Below, one piece after another: positions 46,237-54,590 of a stretch of 64,000 nt of DNA. The notes under the pieces are model-generated. The model was given only the letters and a program-made list of their open reading frames with translations, did no database searches and was not told the origin of the DNA. How positions within the stretch are numbered: the first letter of the stretch is position 1; each line of letters opens with the position of its first letter. The stretch is from Limnochordales bacterium. Its GTDB lineage: Bacteria > Bacillota > Limnochordia > Limnochordales > DUMU01. The position numbers and the translations under genes were made by a program. The stretch covers positions 1-64,000 of the forward strand of contig JADBKP010000009.1 in NCBI GenBank assembly GCA_014896315.1, written 5' to 3'.

Positions 46237-48030
46237 ATGGAGGAGAAAGCTGGCGGGTTCAAGTACGATGCCCGGACCGCTGCGGATCTGTTTCGGGAGA
46301 TCGCCGACCTGTTGGAGTTGCTGGGCGAGGAGCCCTTCAAGGCGCCGGCTTACAGGAGGGCGGCGGCGGTGATCCAGCGGTACGCCGCGGAGATTCCCCG
46401 CCTGGCCGAGGAGGGGCAGTTGACCAGCTTACCCGGTATCGGGGAGATCCTGGCCCGTAAAGTCAACGAGATCCTGTCGACGGGTACCGTCGAACTCCTG
46501 GAGCGGTTGCGCTCCCGCGTCCCGCCCGGAGTGCAGGCGCTTCTGGGAGTGCCCGGGCTCGGTCCCCGCACTGTCGCCACGCTCTGGAGGGCCGGGGTGG
46601 AAGATCTCGATACCCTGGAAGAGATGGCGGCTACCGGACGATTGCGGCAGCTCCCGGGCTTTGGCCCGCAAAAGGAGAAGGCGATTCTGGAGGCCATCGC
46701 GACGGTAAAGCGCCAGGGAGGGCTGTGGCTCGGGGAGGCTTGGGTCGCCGCCAAAGAGATATCCGCTCGGCTTGAGACGCTGGCGGGGGTCGAGCGGGTC
46801 GAGCCGGCCGGCTTTGTGCGGCGGGCGGCCTGGCAGGTGCCTCAGCTCGAGTTTGTAGTGGTCCGGGAGGCTGACTCCGTAGATCCCGACCTCGATCTGA
46901 CGGATCTGGCCGCCGAGCTTGGCAAGATGCTGGGCGTGCCGGTTCACATCTATGTGACCACTCCTGAACGGTTCGGTGCAGTGCTTCTCTGGGCGACCGG
47001 GGGAGAAATGCATCTGGCCGAGCTCGCCCCCGTCCTTACGGCACGGGGGCTTCTGCTCGGGCCGGAAGGTCTCCTTCGCCGCGTGGCATCCTCGACGCCT
47101 GAGGGGAAGGGTAACGGTACGGCTGACCATCCGGCAGATTCCTCCCCCGACCTCCCGTCAGAGCTGGTCGTCACCCCCGATGAGGAGTCCGTGTACCGCT
47201 ATCTGGGACTTGCTCCCATACCCCCGGAGCTGCGGGATCGGCCGGGCATGGTCGATCTTGCCGCCAAAGGCCAGGTCCCCCGCCTGGTCGAGCTGGCGGA
47301 CATTCAAGGGGATCTCCACGTTCACACGTCCTGGTCCGACGGCCGTGCTTCCCTGGCGGAAATGGCCCGGGCGGCGGCCACCCGCGGCCTTCGATATCTT
47401 GCCGTCACCGATCACTCGGCTTCGCTGCGGGTAGCCAATGGCCTGGAGGCCGAGCGGTTGAAGCTCCAGTGGGAAGAACTTGACCGCACCCGGTCCGCCT
47501 TTCCTGAGCTAGAATTGCTCCGGGGCATCGAAATAGAGATCCGCACTGACGGGCAACTGGATTACGACGAAGAGATTCGCAGCCGTTTCCAGTGGGTCAA
47601 CGCCTCCATCCACACCGGCTTTTCCAGCGATGCGGCGCAGATCCGAAGACGCCTCCTGGCGGCGATGAAAGACCCTGCCACCTGCGCAATATCCCATCCC
47701 ACCGGTAGGCGTCTGGGCATGCGCCGCCCGTACGCTTTAACCCTCGAGCACTTGCTCGAAGACGCGTTGGCGACCGGAGTGGCACTGGAGATCAACTGCT
47801 CCCCCGAGCGGCTGGATCTGAGCCCGGAGTGGGCTGAGGCTGCCTTTCGGGCCGGTGTTCCCCTGACCATCAGTACCGACTCCCATTCCCCTGACGGGAT
47901 GGCCGTGATGGAACTGGGCGTCAGACTGGCCCGGCGTGCTGGCTTGCCGCCGGAGGCCATTCTCAACGCGCAGCCTCTTTCGGTGGTGCGGGAACATGCC
48001 GAGCGCCGCCGTTCTGCCGCAGGGCGTTGA
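46237..48030 (+). CDS. PolX-family protein with PHP exonuclease but degenerate polymerase site
   Basis: Bacterial PolX joins a pol-beta-like domain to a PHP phosphoesterase. Here the 597 residues start with HhH motifs (SLPGIGEILARKV, GVPGLGPRTVATL, PGFGPQKEKAILE), then the palm. The catalytic Asp triad expected at 203, 205 and 237 reads Gln203, Glu205 and His237. The PHP domain is intact: GDLHVHTSWSDG, AVTDHS, RGIEIEI, SIHTGF, ISHPTG, STDSHS. So it probably retains 3'-exonuclease or AP-endonuclease activity without polymerisation. ATG 46237 follows AGGAGG. The 3' end overlaps the convergent rlu gene by 68 bp. Confidence 0.9.
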   Translation: MEEKAGGFKYDARTAADLFREIADLLELLGEEPFKAPAYRRAAAVIQRYAAEIPRLAEEGQLTSLPGIGEILARKVNEILSTGTVELLERLRSRVPPGVQALLGVPGLGPRTVATLWRAGVEDLDTLEEMAATGRLRQLPGFGPQKEKAILEAIATVKRQGGLWLGEAWVAAKEISARLETLAGVERVEPAGFVRRAAWQVPQLEFVVVREADSVDPDLDLTDLAAELGKMLGVPVHIYVTTPERFGAVLLWATGGEMHLAELAPVLTARGLLLGPEGLLRRVASSTPEGKGNGTADHPADSSPDLPSELVVTPDEESVYRYLGLAPIPPELRDRPGMVDLAAKGQVPRLVELADIQGDLHVHTSWSDGRASLAEMARAAATRGLRYLAVTDHSASLRVANGLEAERLKLQWEELDRTRSAFPELELLRGIEIEIRTDGQLDYDEEIRSRFQWVNASIHTGFSSDAAQIRRRLLAAMKDPATCAISHPTGRRLGMRRPYALTLEHLLEDALATGVALEINCSPERLDLSPEWAEAAFRAGVPLTISTDSHSPDGMAVMELGVRLARRAGLPPEAILNAQPLSVVREHAERRRSAAGR

Positions 48031-49072
48031 GAAGGCGTTGCATCTCGTCCGGGATAGGTGCCTCCAGGACCAGCTCCCGGTTGTCGTTGGGATGGGGGAA
48101 GCAGAGCCGCCGGGCGTGCAGGGCCATCCGCGCCAAGGTGTGCGTCTCGTTTGGTGGGAGCACAGCCCCGAACAGGGCCTGATGCTCCGCGCCCGGCCCG
48201 TAGAGTGGGTCGCCGAGGATCGGCCAGCCGGCCGCTGCCAGGTGGACGCGGATTTGGTGGGTTCTCCCCGTGACTGGGTGAACTGCGAGCAGCGCCAGGC
48301 GCGGCGGGAAGAGTTCGAGACACCGGTATTCGGTGCGGGCGGGACGGCCGGTCGGAGTCACCTGCTGCCGGCTGGAATGCCCGGGAACGGGGGCAAGCGG
48401 CCAGTCGATGATTCCATCAGTGGGAAAAGCCGGCCACCCGTCGGAACGGCAACGCACCACCGTCACCAACGCCAGGTACTCCTTGTGCACCAGCCCTCTG
48501 TCAAGAGCCTGCTGCAGCCGGTGATGTGCATGAGGGTTGCGGGCAAAAAGGACGATGCCGGAGGTTTCCCGATCAAGCCGGTGGATGGGGTGCACCACGA
48601 CCTCGTGCTCGGCACCGGTACCGTTGCTTCCGTTGGCGCGCAGGAGGTGGTAGGCCACGCCGTTGGCCAGAGTCCCCGAACGTTCCCGCTTTACCGGGTG
48701 GGTCAGCATGCCGGCCGGCTTGGCGACGGCAAGGATTGCGTCGTCTTCATAGAGGATGCAAAGCGGCATCTCCTCCGGTTCGACTGGCGGCGGTGGGGCT
48801 ACGGGGGACGGGACTCCGTACGGGGTCCCGCCTGGCCCGCTGGCCGGCGGAAAGCGTTCGGCCGGATCTCCCACCAACTCTACCAGGTCGCCGGCTTGCA
48901 CCCGGTAGTCGGTGCGGGTCGGTAGGCCGTTCACCCGGATACCGCCGGTGCGCTTCAGCCGACGTACCAGCCGGAGGGAAACACCCTTGCGGCGGAGAAC
49001 TTCGCCCAGGGGGCGACCGCAGGCAGAATCATCGGGGCTTACTTTCAAGGAAAACCAGACGGTCTGCGGCAT
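47963..49072 (-). CDS. RluA/RluD-family pseudouridine synthase
   Basis: A 369-residue pseudouridine synthase. Residues 1-75 include an S4-like RNA-binding domain (GEVLRRKGVSLRLVRRLKR, GGIRVNG), and the catalytic HRLDRETSG with its Asp lies near 160, followed by KEYLALV and PVTGRTHQIRVHL. The target (23S rRNA or tRNA) cannot be decided. A Pro-rich linker (PSPVAPPPPVEPEE) separates the domains. The start at 49072 is a best guess; an in-frame ATG 16 codons upstream exists, neither with a strong ribosome site. Confidence 0.88.
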   Translation of the reverse strand: MPQTVWFSLKVSPDDSACGRPLGEVLRRKGVSLRLVRRLKRTGGIRVNGLPTRTDYRVQAGDLVELVGDPAERFPPASGPGGTPYGVPSPVAPPPPVEPEEMPLCILYEDDAILAVAKPAGMLTHPVKRERSGTLANGVAYHLLRANGSNGTGAEHEVVVHPIHRLDRETSGIVLFARNPHAHHRLQQALDRGLVHKEYLALVTVVRCRSDGWPAFPTDGIIDWPLAPVPGHSSRQQVTPTGRPARTEYRCLELFPPRLALLAVHPVTGRTHQIRVHLAAAGWPILGDPLYGPGAEHQALFGAVLPPNETHTLARMALHARRLCFPHPNDNRELVLEAPIPDEMQRLLNALRQNGGARHVPAPPKEAAR

Positions 49073-49123
49073 CTTCACATCCAGCAAAACTTCTGCTTTG
49101 GCCCGGCAAGCAGGTCTCATGGT

Positions 49124-49129
49124 TATAAT
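49124..49129 (+). promoter_or_regulatory. Candidate -10 box of the M42 gene
   Basis: A perfect TATAAT (49124-49129) lies 43 bp before the chosen TTG start. No good -35 is found 16-18 bp upstream. Transcription from it would start near 49136, after an earlier in-frame ATG at 49133, supporting the later start. Confidence 0.4.
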
Positions 49130-49171
49130 GACATGAGTGGGTACTCGTATCCAGTGCAGGAGGCGAGACGA

Positions 49172-51508
49172 TTGCAGAGGAGGCGGGAGGCGCAATCCCT
49201 GAGGGAACTTCTATTGGAGCTGGCGCGAGCCCGAGGCGGAGCGGGGGCAGAGACTCCCGTCGCCCGGCTTGTCACGAAACTGGCTGCTCCCTGGGTTGAT
49301 GCCTGCCACAGGGATCAGCTGGGCAACCTCTGGCTGATCCGCAGGCCGCGCCGGGAAGCCGCAGGCCCCCGCATCATGCTGGCCGCCCATATGGACGAGA
49401 TCGGGTGGCTGGTGAGCAGCATTGAAGATGGGGGTTTCTTGCGTTTGCGGCCGCTTGGCGGACCGGATGTGGCGACGTACCTGGGGCACGAGGTACTGGT
49501 CGAGAACAGGGAAGGCCGGCTGTTTCCCGGGATAGTCGGCACGAAGCCGCCGCATATAACCCGGGCTGATGAGTACCGCCGCTTCCCGGAAGCGGAAGCC
49601 CTTTTCGTGGATGTGGGGCTGAGCGAAGCGGAGGTGCGCCAGCACATCCAGGTAGGAGACATTGTCTATCCGGCGGTTGAACCCTGGGAGCTGGGCGAAG
49701 GCAGGATTACGGCCAAGTCGCTGGACAACCGGGCCTCGGTCGCGACGGTTCTCTGGGCGCTGCGGCTGCTTCAGGACCGGGATACCGCTGCGGAGGTTGT
49801 GGCCGTGGCCACTGTGCAGGAAGAACTCGGGATGCGGGGAGCACGCGTCGCCGCCACGAGCATCGAACCCGACCTGGCTATTGCTCTGGACGTGGGTTTC
49901 GGCCTGCAACCGGGGGTTGACCGCTGGACCGGGATCAGGCTCGGTAAAGGCCCGGCCCTGACCGTCGGCCCGAACATCCACCCCGGGTTGCGCCAGGCGC
50001 TGCTGGATACAGCCCGCCGCATCCGGGTCGAGACGCAGGTGGAGGTGGCCGCCGGTTCAACCGGGACCGATGCCTGGCTGATCCAGGTGGCCGGCCGGGG
50101 CATACCCACGGCGCTGCTCTCGCTGCCGCTCCGGTACATGCATTCTGCGGTCGAGCTGGTTGACGTGGGGGATCTGGAGGAGACCGCCCGTCTGCTCGCC
50201 GAGTTTATCGTCAATGCCGGTCCCGAGTGGCGGCGTACCCGTCCCCGGTGGTTGACGGGCGGGGAGGGAGCGGCGGCTGGTATAGCGGCAGCGGCAGTTC
50301 ACCAGGACGGCACGGGGAAGAGTGCGGACGAGGCGGGTGACGCGGGCAAGGCGGGGGAGGAGGGTGACGCGGCTGAGCATCCGGCAGAAGATCCTTCTGC
50401 GGACCGGAGTGCCAGGATTGCGGCGGGCCTTGCCAGAATCGATCTTGATGCAGCCGGGCATGAGTTGGCCCGCCGGCTTGTAGCGCATCTTGCCGAACTC
50501 TCGGAGCTGCGCGGTCCTTCGGGGGCGGAGGCCCCGGTCCGGGAGTGGCTCCTGGACCACCTGCCGCGGGAGGTAGACGAAGTTTTCATTGACAGCATGG
50601 GCAATCTCCTTGTGGCCCGCGGCCTTGGCCGTCCAGGCCCCCGGGTGATGGTCGATGCTCATATGGACGAGGTCGGACTGATCGTTCAGGGGGTGGACGA
50701 TGACGGCCTGCTGCGTATCGACCAGATTGGCGGCATCGACCCGCGGGTCTTGCCGGCCCAGCGGGTCCTGGTAGGACCGCGGGCGCTGCCGGGCGTGATC
50801 GGGGTGAAGCCAATACACCTGCGCAAGGGCGAAGAGCGCAGCCGCGCCCCCCAGTACGAGAACCTCTACGTTGACATCGGTGCAAAGGATAAGGATGCTG
50901 CCGAGAAGTTGGTTCAACCGGGGGAGACGATCACCTTCGCCACCCGCTTCGAGCTGATAGGGAACGGGCTGGTAAAGGGGAAGGCGCTGGACGACCGGGG
51001 AGGCTGTGCCATCCTCCTCGAGTTGCTGGCGGAGGATTGGCCTTTTCCATTCTTTGCCGCTTTCACGGTGCAAGAAGAGGTGGGCCTGCGGGGAGCGCAG
51101 GTGGCAGCAGAAGAGATTCTGCCGGATGTCGGGCTTGCCCTGGAGACGACCATCTGTGCCGACCTGCCTGACGTGCCCGGCCACGGTCAGGCCACCCACC
51201 TTTGGGGCGGGCCGGCCATCAGCTTCCAGGACCGCGCTTCTGTTGCGGACCGGGAGCTGGTGGAGCTGATTGAGAAGGTGGCCGCTCGCGAGGGGATTCC
51301 CTGGCAGTGGCGGCGCGCCCTGGGCGGGGGCAACGATGCGGGGGCGATTCAACAGAGGGCGGGCGGCGCCCGAACCTGCAGCATCTCCATTCCGTGCCGG
51401 TATATCCATACTCCTGCCTGCCTCCTGTCGGTGGTCGACATGGTCAATACTTACCGCCTGGCCCGGGCCTTTCTCCGGGCACTGGCAACCGAGTGGCCAA
51501 GGTCCTGA
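49172..51508 (+). CDS. Double-domain M42 aminopeptidase fusion
   Basis: M42 aminopeptidases normally have about 350 residues and form 12-mer tetrahedral cages. This 778-residue protein holds two complete copies joined by an Ala/Gly/Glu/Asp-rich linker (about residues 360-415). Copy 1 keeps the dinuclear metal residues in AAHMDEIG, KSLDNR, VQEELG and ALDVGF plus RYMHSAVEL; copy 2 in DAHMDEVG, KALDDRGG, VQEEVG, ALETT and RYIHTP. TTG 49172 follows AGGAGG at 8 nt. The third, ligand-less M42 gene follows after 46 bp. A sequencing artefact joining two genes is unlikely given the long linker with normal codon use. Confidence 0.9.
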   Translation: MQRRREAQSLRELLLELARARGGAGAETPVARLVTKLAAPWVDACHRDQLGNLWLIRRPRREAAGPRIMLAAHMDEIGWLVSSIEDGGFLRLRPLGGPDVATYLGHEVLVENREGRLFPGIVGTKPPHITRADEYRRFPEAEALFVDVGLSEAEVRQHIQVGDIVYPAVEPWELGEGRITAKSLDNRASVATVLWALRLLQDRDTAAEVVAVATVQEELGMRGARVAATSIEPDLAIALDVGFGLQPGVDRWTGIRLGKGPALTVGPNIHPGLRQALLDTARRIRVETQVEVAAGSTGTDAWLIQVAGRGIPTALLSLPLRYMHSAVELVDVGDLEETARLLAEFIVNAGPEWRRTRPRWLTGGEGAAAGIAAAAVHQDGTGKSADEAGDAGKAGEEGDAAEHPAEDPSADRSARIAAGLARIDLDAAGHELARRLVAHLAELSELRGPSGAEAPVREWLLDHLPREVDEVFIDSMGNLLVARGLGRPGPRVMVDAHMDEVGLIVQGVDDDGLLRIDQIGGIDPRVLPAQRVLVGPRALPGVIGVKPIHLRKGEERSRAPQYENLYVDIGAKDKDAAEKLVQPGETITFATRFELIGNGLVKGKALDDRGGCAILLELLAEDWPFPFFAAFTVQEEVGLRGAQVAAEEILPDVGLALETTICADLPDVPGHGQATHLWGGPAISFQDRASVADRELVELIEKVAAREGIPWQWRRALGGGNDAGAIQQRAGGARTCSISIPCRYIHTPACLLSVVDMVNTYRLARAFLRALATEWPRS

Positions 51509-51554
51509 ATAGAGACCGGGCGGATAACTGTTCACCAGGAAGAGGGCGTCAGAG

Positions 51555-52703
51555 ATGGAACGAGTATTCAACGAAGAAGAGCTTGCGGAGTTGGCTCGCT
51601 GGGTAGCGGCAATTGCGCCTACCGGCCGGGAAGATAGCTTGCGGGCCATGATCCTGGATGGCCTGCAACGTGGCGGAAGCGGGCTGGAGGGGCATGCAAC
51701 CTGGGAAGTTGATGCGCTGGGCAACCTGGTCGTTGCTGCTGGGACAGCCCGGTCGGTCCGGTCTGACGAATCAGCCTCATCCGGCCCGACCGGGACGCAG
51801 ACCGGGATCGGGACCGGAATCAGGGTTGCGATCGCCGCACCCCTGGACGAGCCGGGGCTGGTGGTAACTCATATCGATGAGGACGGGTGGCTGCGGGTCG
51901 AGCTTCTGGGTGAACTGACGCCCGCCGGCGTAGTGGGTCGTCAGGTTGCCTTTCGGGGGCGGACCAGGACGGTGTGGGGAGTGGTCGCTCCCGAACGGCG
52001 GCGAGGCAGCGGCGGCAGTTCACGCAACGGTGAGGGGTCGGGCGGTGAGTTGCGCGCCGACGAACTCTTCGTCGACGTGGGGGCGACCAGCCGCAGCCAG
52101 GTTGAGGAGGAGCTGTCTCCGGGTTCGGCAGGGGTGATATGGTATGGCGAGGTACTGGCCCGCGGCCTGTCGGGCGATCGGCTGAGCGGTAAGGCGCTGG
52201 GGCGGCGGGCGCTGGCCTACCTGGTGTATACTTTGCTTTCCCGAGTGGAGGGAGCGATCGGCTTCATATTCGCGGCGCAGAGCCTCCTGGGCGGCCGTGG
52301 CGTTCAGCCCGCCGTCTACCGGCTACGCCCGGACGTGCTCATCGTCTTGCAGCCCGTGCCCTCTGCCGACTGGCCGGCCGTGCCGAAAGGAGAAGTACGT
52401 CTGGGGGGTGGCCCCGTACTGGTGGTTCATGCCGGAGCAGCAGGGTCGGACCGGCAACTGCTGGCGCGGGCGCAAGAGTGGGCGACCGCGCGCGGGCTTC
52501 AGGTCCAGAGGTGGGTGGCCGATGGCCGGACGGCAACCGACCTCAGCCAGGGCGCCTGGGCCGGTGGTGGTGTCCGGGTTCTCGGCCTGGGCCTGCCCGT
52601 ACGGGCGGTGACAGGAGGTCCGGAGACGATCTGCGCCGGCGACTGGCTGGCGCTGCGGGACTTGCTCGCAGGCCTGCTACAGGATCAGGTTGGCTTAAAC
52701 TAG
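51555..52703 (+). CDS. M42-like pseudo-enzyme
   Basis: A 382-residue intact frame whose layout follows M42 peptidases (start LARWVAAIAPTGRED, ELFVDVGATS, C-terminal VRAVTGGPETICAGDWLALRD) but whose metal ligands are gone. AHMDE is APLDE (Pro96), KALDDR is KALGRR (Gly216), QEEVG is QSLLG (Ser243, Leu244). The usual C-terminal RYxHS is also altered. It is probably catalytically inactive and may serve as a structural or regulatory subunit of a hetero-oligomer with the upstream fusion. ATG with GGAAGAGGG. Confidence 0.78.
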   Translation: MERVFNEEELAELARWVAAIAPTGREDSLRAMILDGLQRGGSGLEGHATWEVDALGNLVVAAGTARSVRSDESASSGPTGTQTGIGTGIRVAIAAPLDEPGLVVTHIDEDGWLRVELLGELTPAGVVGRQVAFRGRTRTVWGVVAPERRRGSGGSSRNGEGSGGELRADELFVDVGATSRSQVEEELSPGSAGVIWYGEVLARGLSGDRLSGKALGRRALAYLVYTLLSRVEGAIGFIFAAQSLLGGRGVQPAVYRLRPDVLIVLQPVPSADWPAVPKGEVRLGGGPVLVVHAGAAGSDRQLLARAQEWATARGLQVQRWVADGRTATDLSQGAWAGGGVRVLGLGLPVRAVTGGPETICAGDWLALRDLLAGLLQDQVGLN

Positions 52704-52781
52704 GGACAGAAGGGCGACAGATCAAGAGCAACGGCGCATCTTCACCCCGGCCCGGATTGACTTAACGGAGGAGGGAATGGC

Positions 52782-54533
52782 TTGCGGGAGTTTTTGAGGC
52801 TCAAAGAGTTCTTCGTACGTAACAAGTGGCGTTACTTTGCCGGCATCCTCTCCCTCCTTATAGTCGATACCGGACAACTGGTGACGCCCCAGATTCTCAA
52901 GGGGGCGGCCGATGCCCTGCAGGACGGGAGGCTCACCGCTCCCCTGCTGTTGCGCTACGTTCTCGCTTTTGCCGGGGTAGCGGGCGTGATTGCAGTTGGC
53001 CGTTTTGGGTGGCGGATCTTCATAGCCGGGGCTGCCCGGCAGCTCGAGATGGAGTTGCGCAACCGCTTCTTTGCGCACCTGGAGAAGTTGTCGGCGAACT
53101 TCTTCAACCAGCGCACGACAGGCGACCTGATGGCCCATGCCACCAACGACATCGGGGCGATTCGCCAGGCGGTGGGGCCGGGCCTCATCACGCTTATCGA
53201 CTCCCTTTTCCTGACCGGGATGGGGCTCTTCACTCTGGTCTATACCATTGATTGGAAGCTTACGGTGATCGCCCTGCTCCCCATGCCACTTTTGGTGTTT
53301 ACCATCATCTATTTCGGTCGGCAGATCCACCGCCGGTTCCGGCGGGTGCAGGAGAGTTTCGCCGAACTCACGGGAATAGCCGAGGAGAGCTTTGGAGGCG
53401 TACGGGTTGTCAAGGCTTTCGTCCAGGAAGAGGCGGAATGCGAGAAGTTCGCACGGCAGAATCGAGAGTATATCGCCCGCAACATGCAGCTTGTCCAGCT
53501 CTGGGGCTTGTTTGGGCCGCTGTTGCAGTGGCTGTCGGGTTTGAGCGCCGTCATTGTGATCGGCTATGGCGGTTATCTCACCGTTACCGGCGTCATCAGC
53601 CTGGGCGACTTCATTGCCTTCCAGAGTTACCTGGGACTTTTGACCGGCCCGATCATGGGATTTGGCAATGTGGTAAACAACCTGCAGCGCGGCGCGGCCT
53701 CCATGGCCCGGATCAACGCGATCCTGAACGAAGTTCCGGAAATACGCGACACGGAAGATACCCTTCCCGTGACCGACCTGAAGGGTGAGATCGAGATCCG
53801 CAACCTGACCTTCCGTTACCGCGATGATCTGCCTGCGGTGCTGGAGAATATCAACCTCAAGCTGGAGGCCGGGCAGACGCTGGGGATTCTGGGCAGGACT
53901 GGCAGCGGCAAATCGACGCTGGCCAACCTGCTTCTGCGGATCTACGATCCTCCGGCCGGGACTATCTTCATAGATGGCGTGGACGTGCGCCGGATCCCCC
54001 TCGCCACGCTGCGGGAGAAGATCGGGTACGTACCGCAGGAGAACTTCCTCTTCTCCACGACGCTGGCGGCCAACATTGCCTTCGCCCGTGACCAGTGGAC
54101 GATGGAGGAGGTAGAAGAGGCGGCCGCGCAGGCGGCGCTTATCGATGATGTGCGCGGTTTTGCCAATGGGTTCCAAACCATTGTGGGTGAACGGGGAATC
54201 ACCCTCTCCGGAGGCCAGAAGCAGCGGGTGGCGATCGCCCGGGCGTTGCTGAAGAATCCCCGCATCCTGATCCTGGACGATTGCCTGTCGGCGGTGGATA
54301 CCCGCACCGAAGATGCCATCCTGCGACGGTTGCGGGAGGTGATGCGGGAGCGGACCAGCATCATCATCTCGCATCGGGTCTCGACTCTTCAGGAGGCCGA
54401 CCGGATAGTGGTCCTCGACCGGGGGCGGATTGCCGAGATCGGTACTCACGAGGAGTTGTTGGCACGGAAGGGAATCTACTGGGACACCTATCAGCGCCAG
54501 CTGCTGGAAGAGAAGATCTTGGCCGACGCCTAG
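52782..54533 (+). CDS. ABC exporter subunit with degenerate catalytic site (BmrC-like)
   Basis: A 583-residue half-exporter: six membrane spans (residues 15-310) and a nucleotide-binding domain with Walker A GRTGSGKST, signature LSGGQKQR, Walker B ILILDDCLSAVD and H-loop SHRVST. The catalytic glutamate after Walker B is Asp (residue 500), typical of the degenerate partner in heterodimeric exporters such as BmrCD and TM287/288. The substrate is unknown; family members export drugs. TTG start after GGAGGAGGG. The partner gene follows after 57 bp. Confidence 0.92.
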   Translation: MREFLRLKEFFVRNKWRYFAGILSLLIVDTGQLVTPQILKGAADALQDGRLTAPLLLRYVLAFAGVAGVIAVGRFGWRIFIAGAARQLEMELRNRFFAHLEKLSANFFNQRTTGDLMAHATNDIGAIRQAVGPGLITLIDSLFLTGMGLFTLVYTIDWKLTVIALLPMPLLVFTIIYFGRQIHRRFRRVQESFAELTGIAEESFGGVRVVKAFVQEEAECEKFARQNREYIARNMQLVQLWGLFGPLLQWLSGLSAVIVIGYGGYLTVTGVISLGDFIAFQSYLGLLTGPIMGFGNVVNNLQRGAASMARINAILNEVPEIRDTEDTLPVTDLKGEIEIRNLTFRYRDDLPAVLENINLKLEAGQTLGILGRTGSGKSTLANLLLRIYDPPAGTIFIDGVDVRRIPLATLREKIGYVPQENFLFSTTLAANIAFARDQWTMEEVEEAAAQAALIDDVRGFANGFQTIVGERGITLSGGQKQRVAIARALLKNPRILILDDCLSAVDTRTEDAILRRLREVMRERTSIIISHRVSTLQEADRIVVLDRGRIAEIGTHEELLARKGIYWDTYQRQLLEEKILADA

Positions 54534-54590
54534 AGGCTACCTGGCGCGTCCATATCTCATGGCGCTTGCGCACCTCGAGGAGGGTGAGGG

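Noticed and set aside
51555-52703. Calling the third M42-like gene a pseudogene
   Set aside because: The frame is intact, has an RBS and full length; ligand loss indicates a pseudo-enzyme, not decay.
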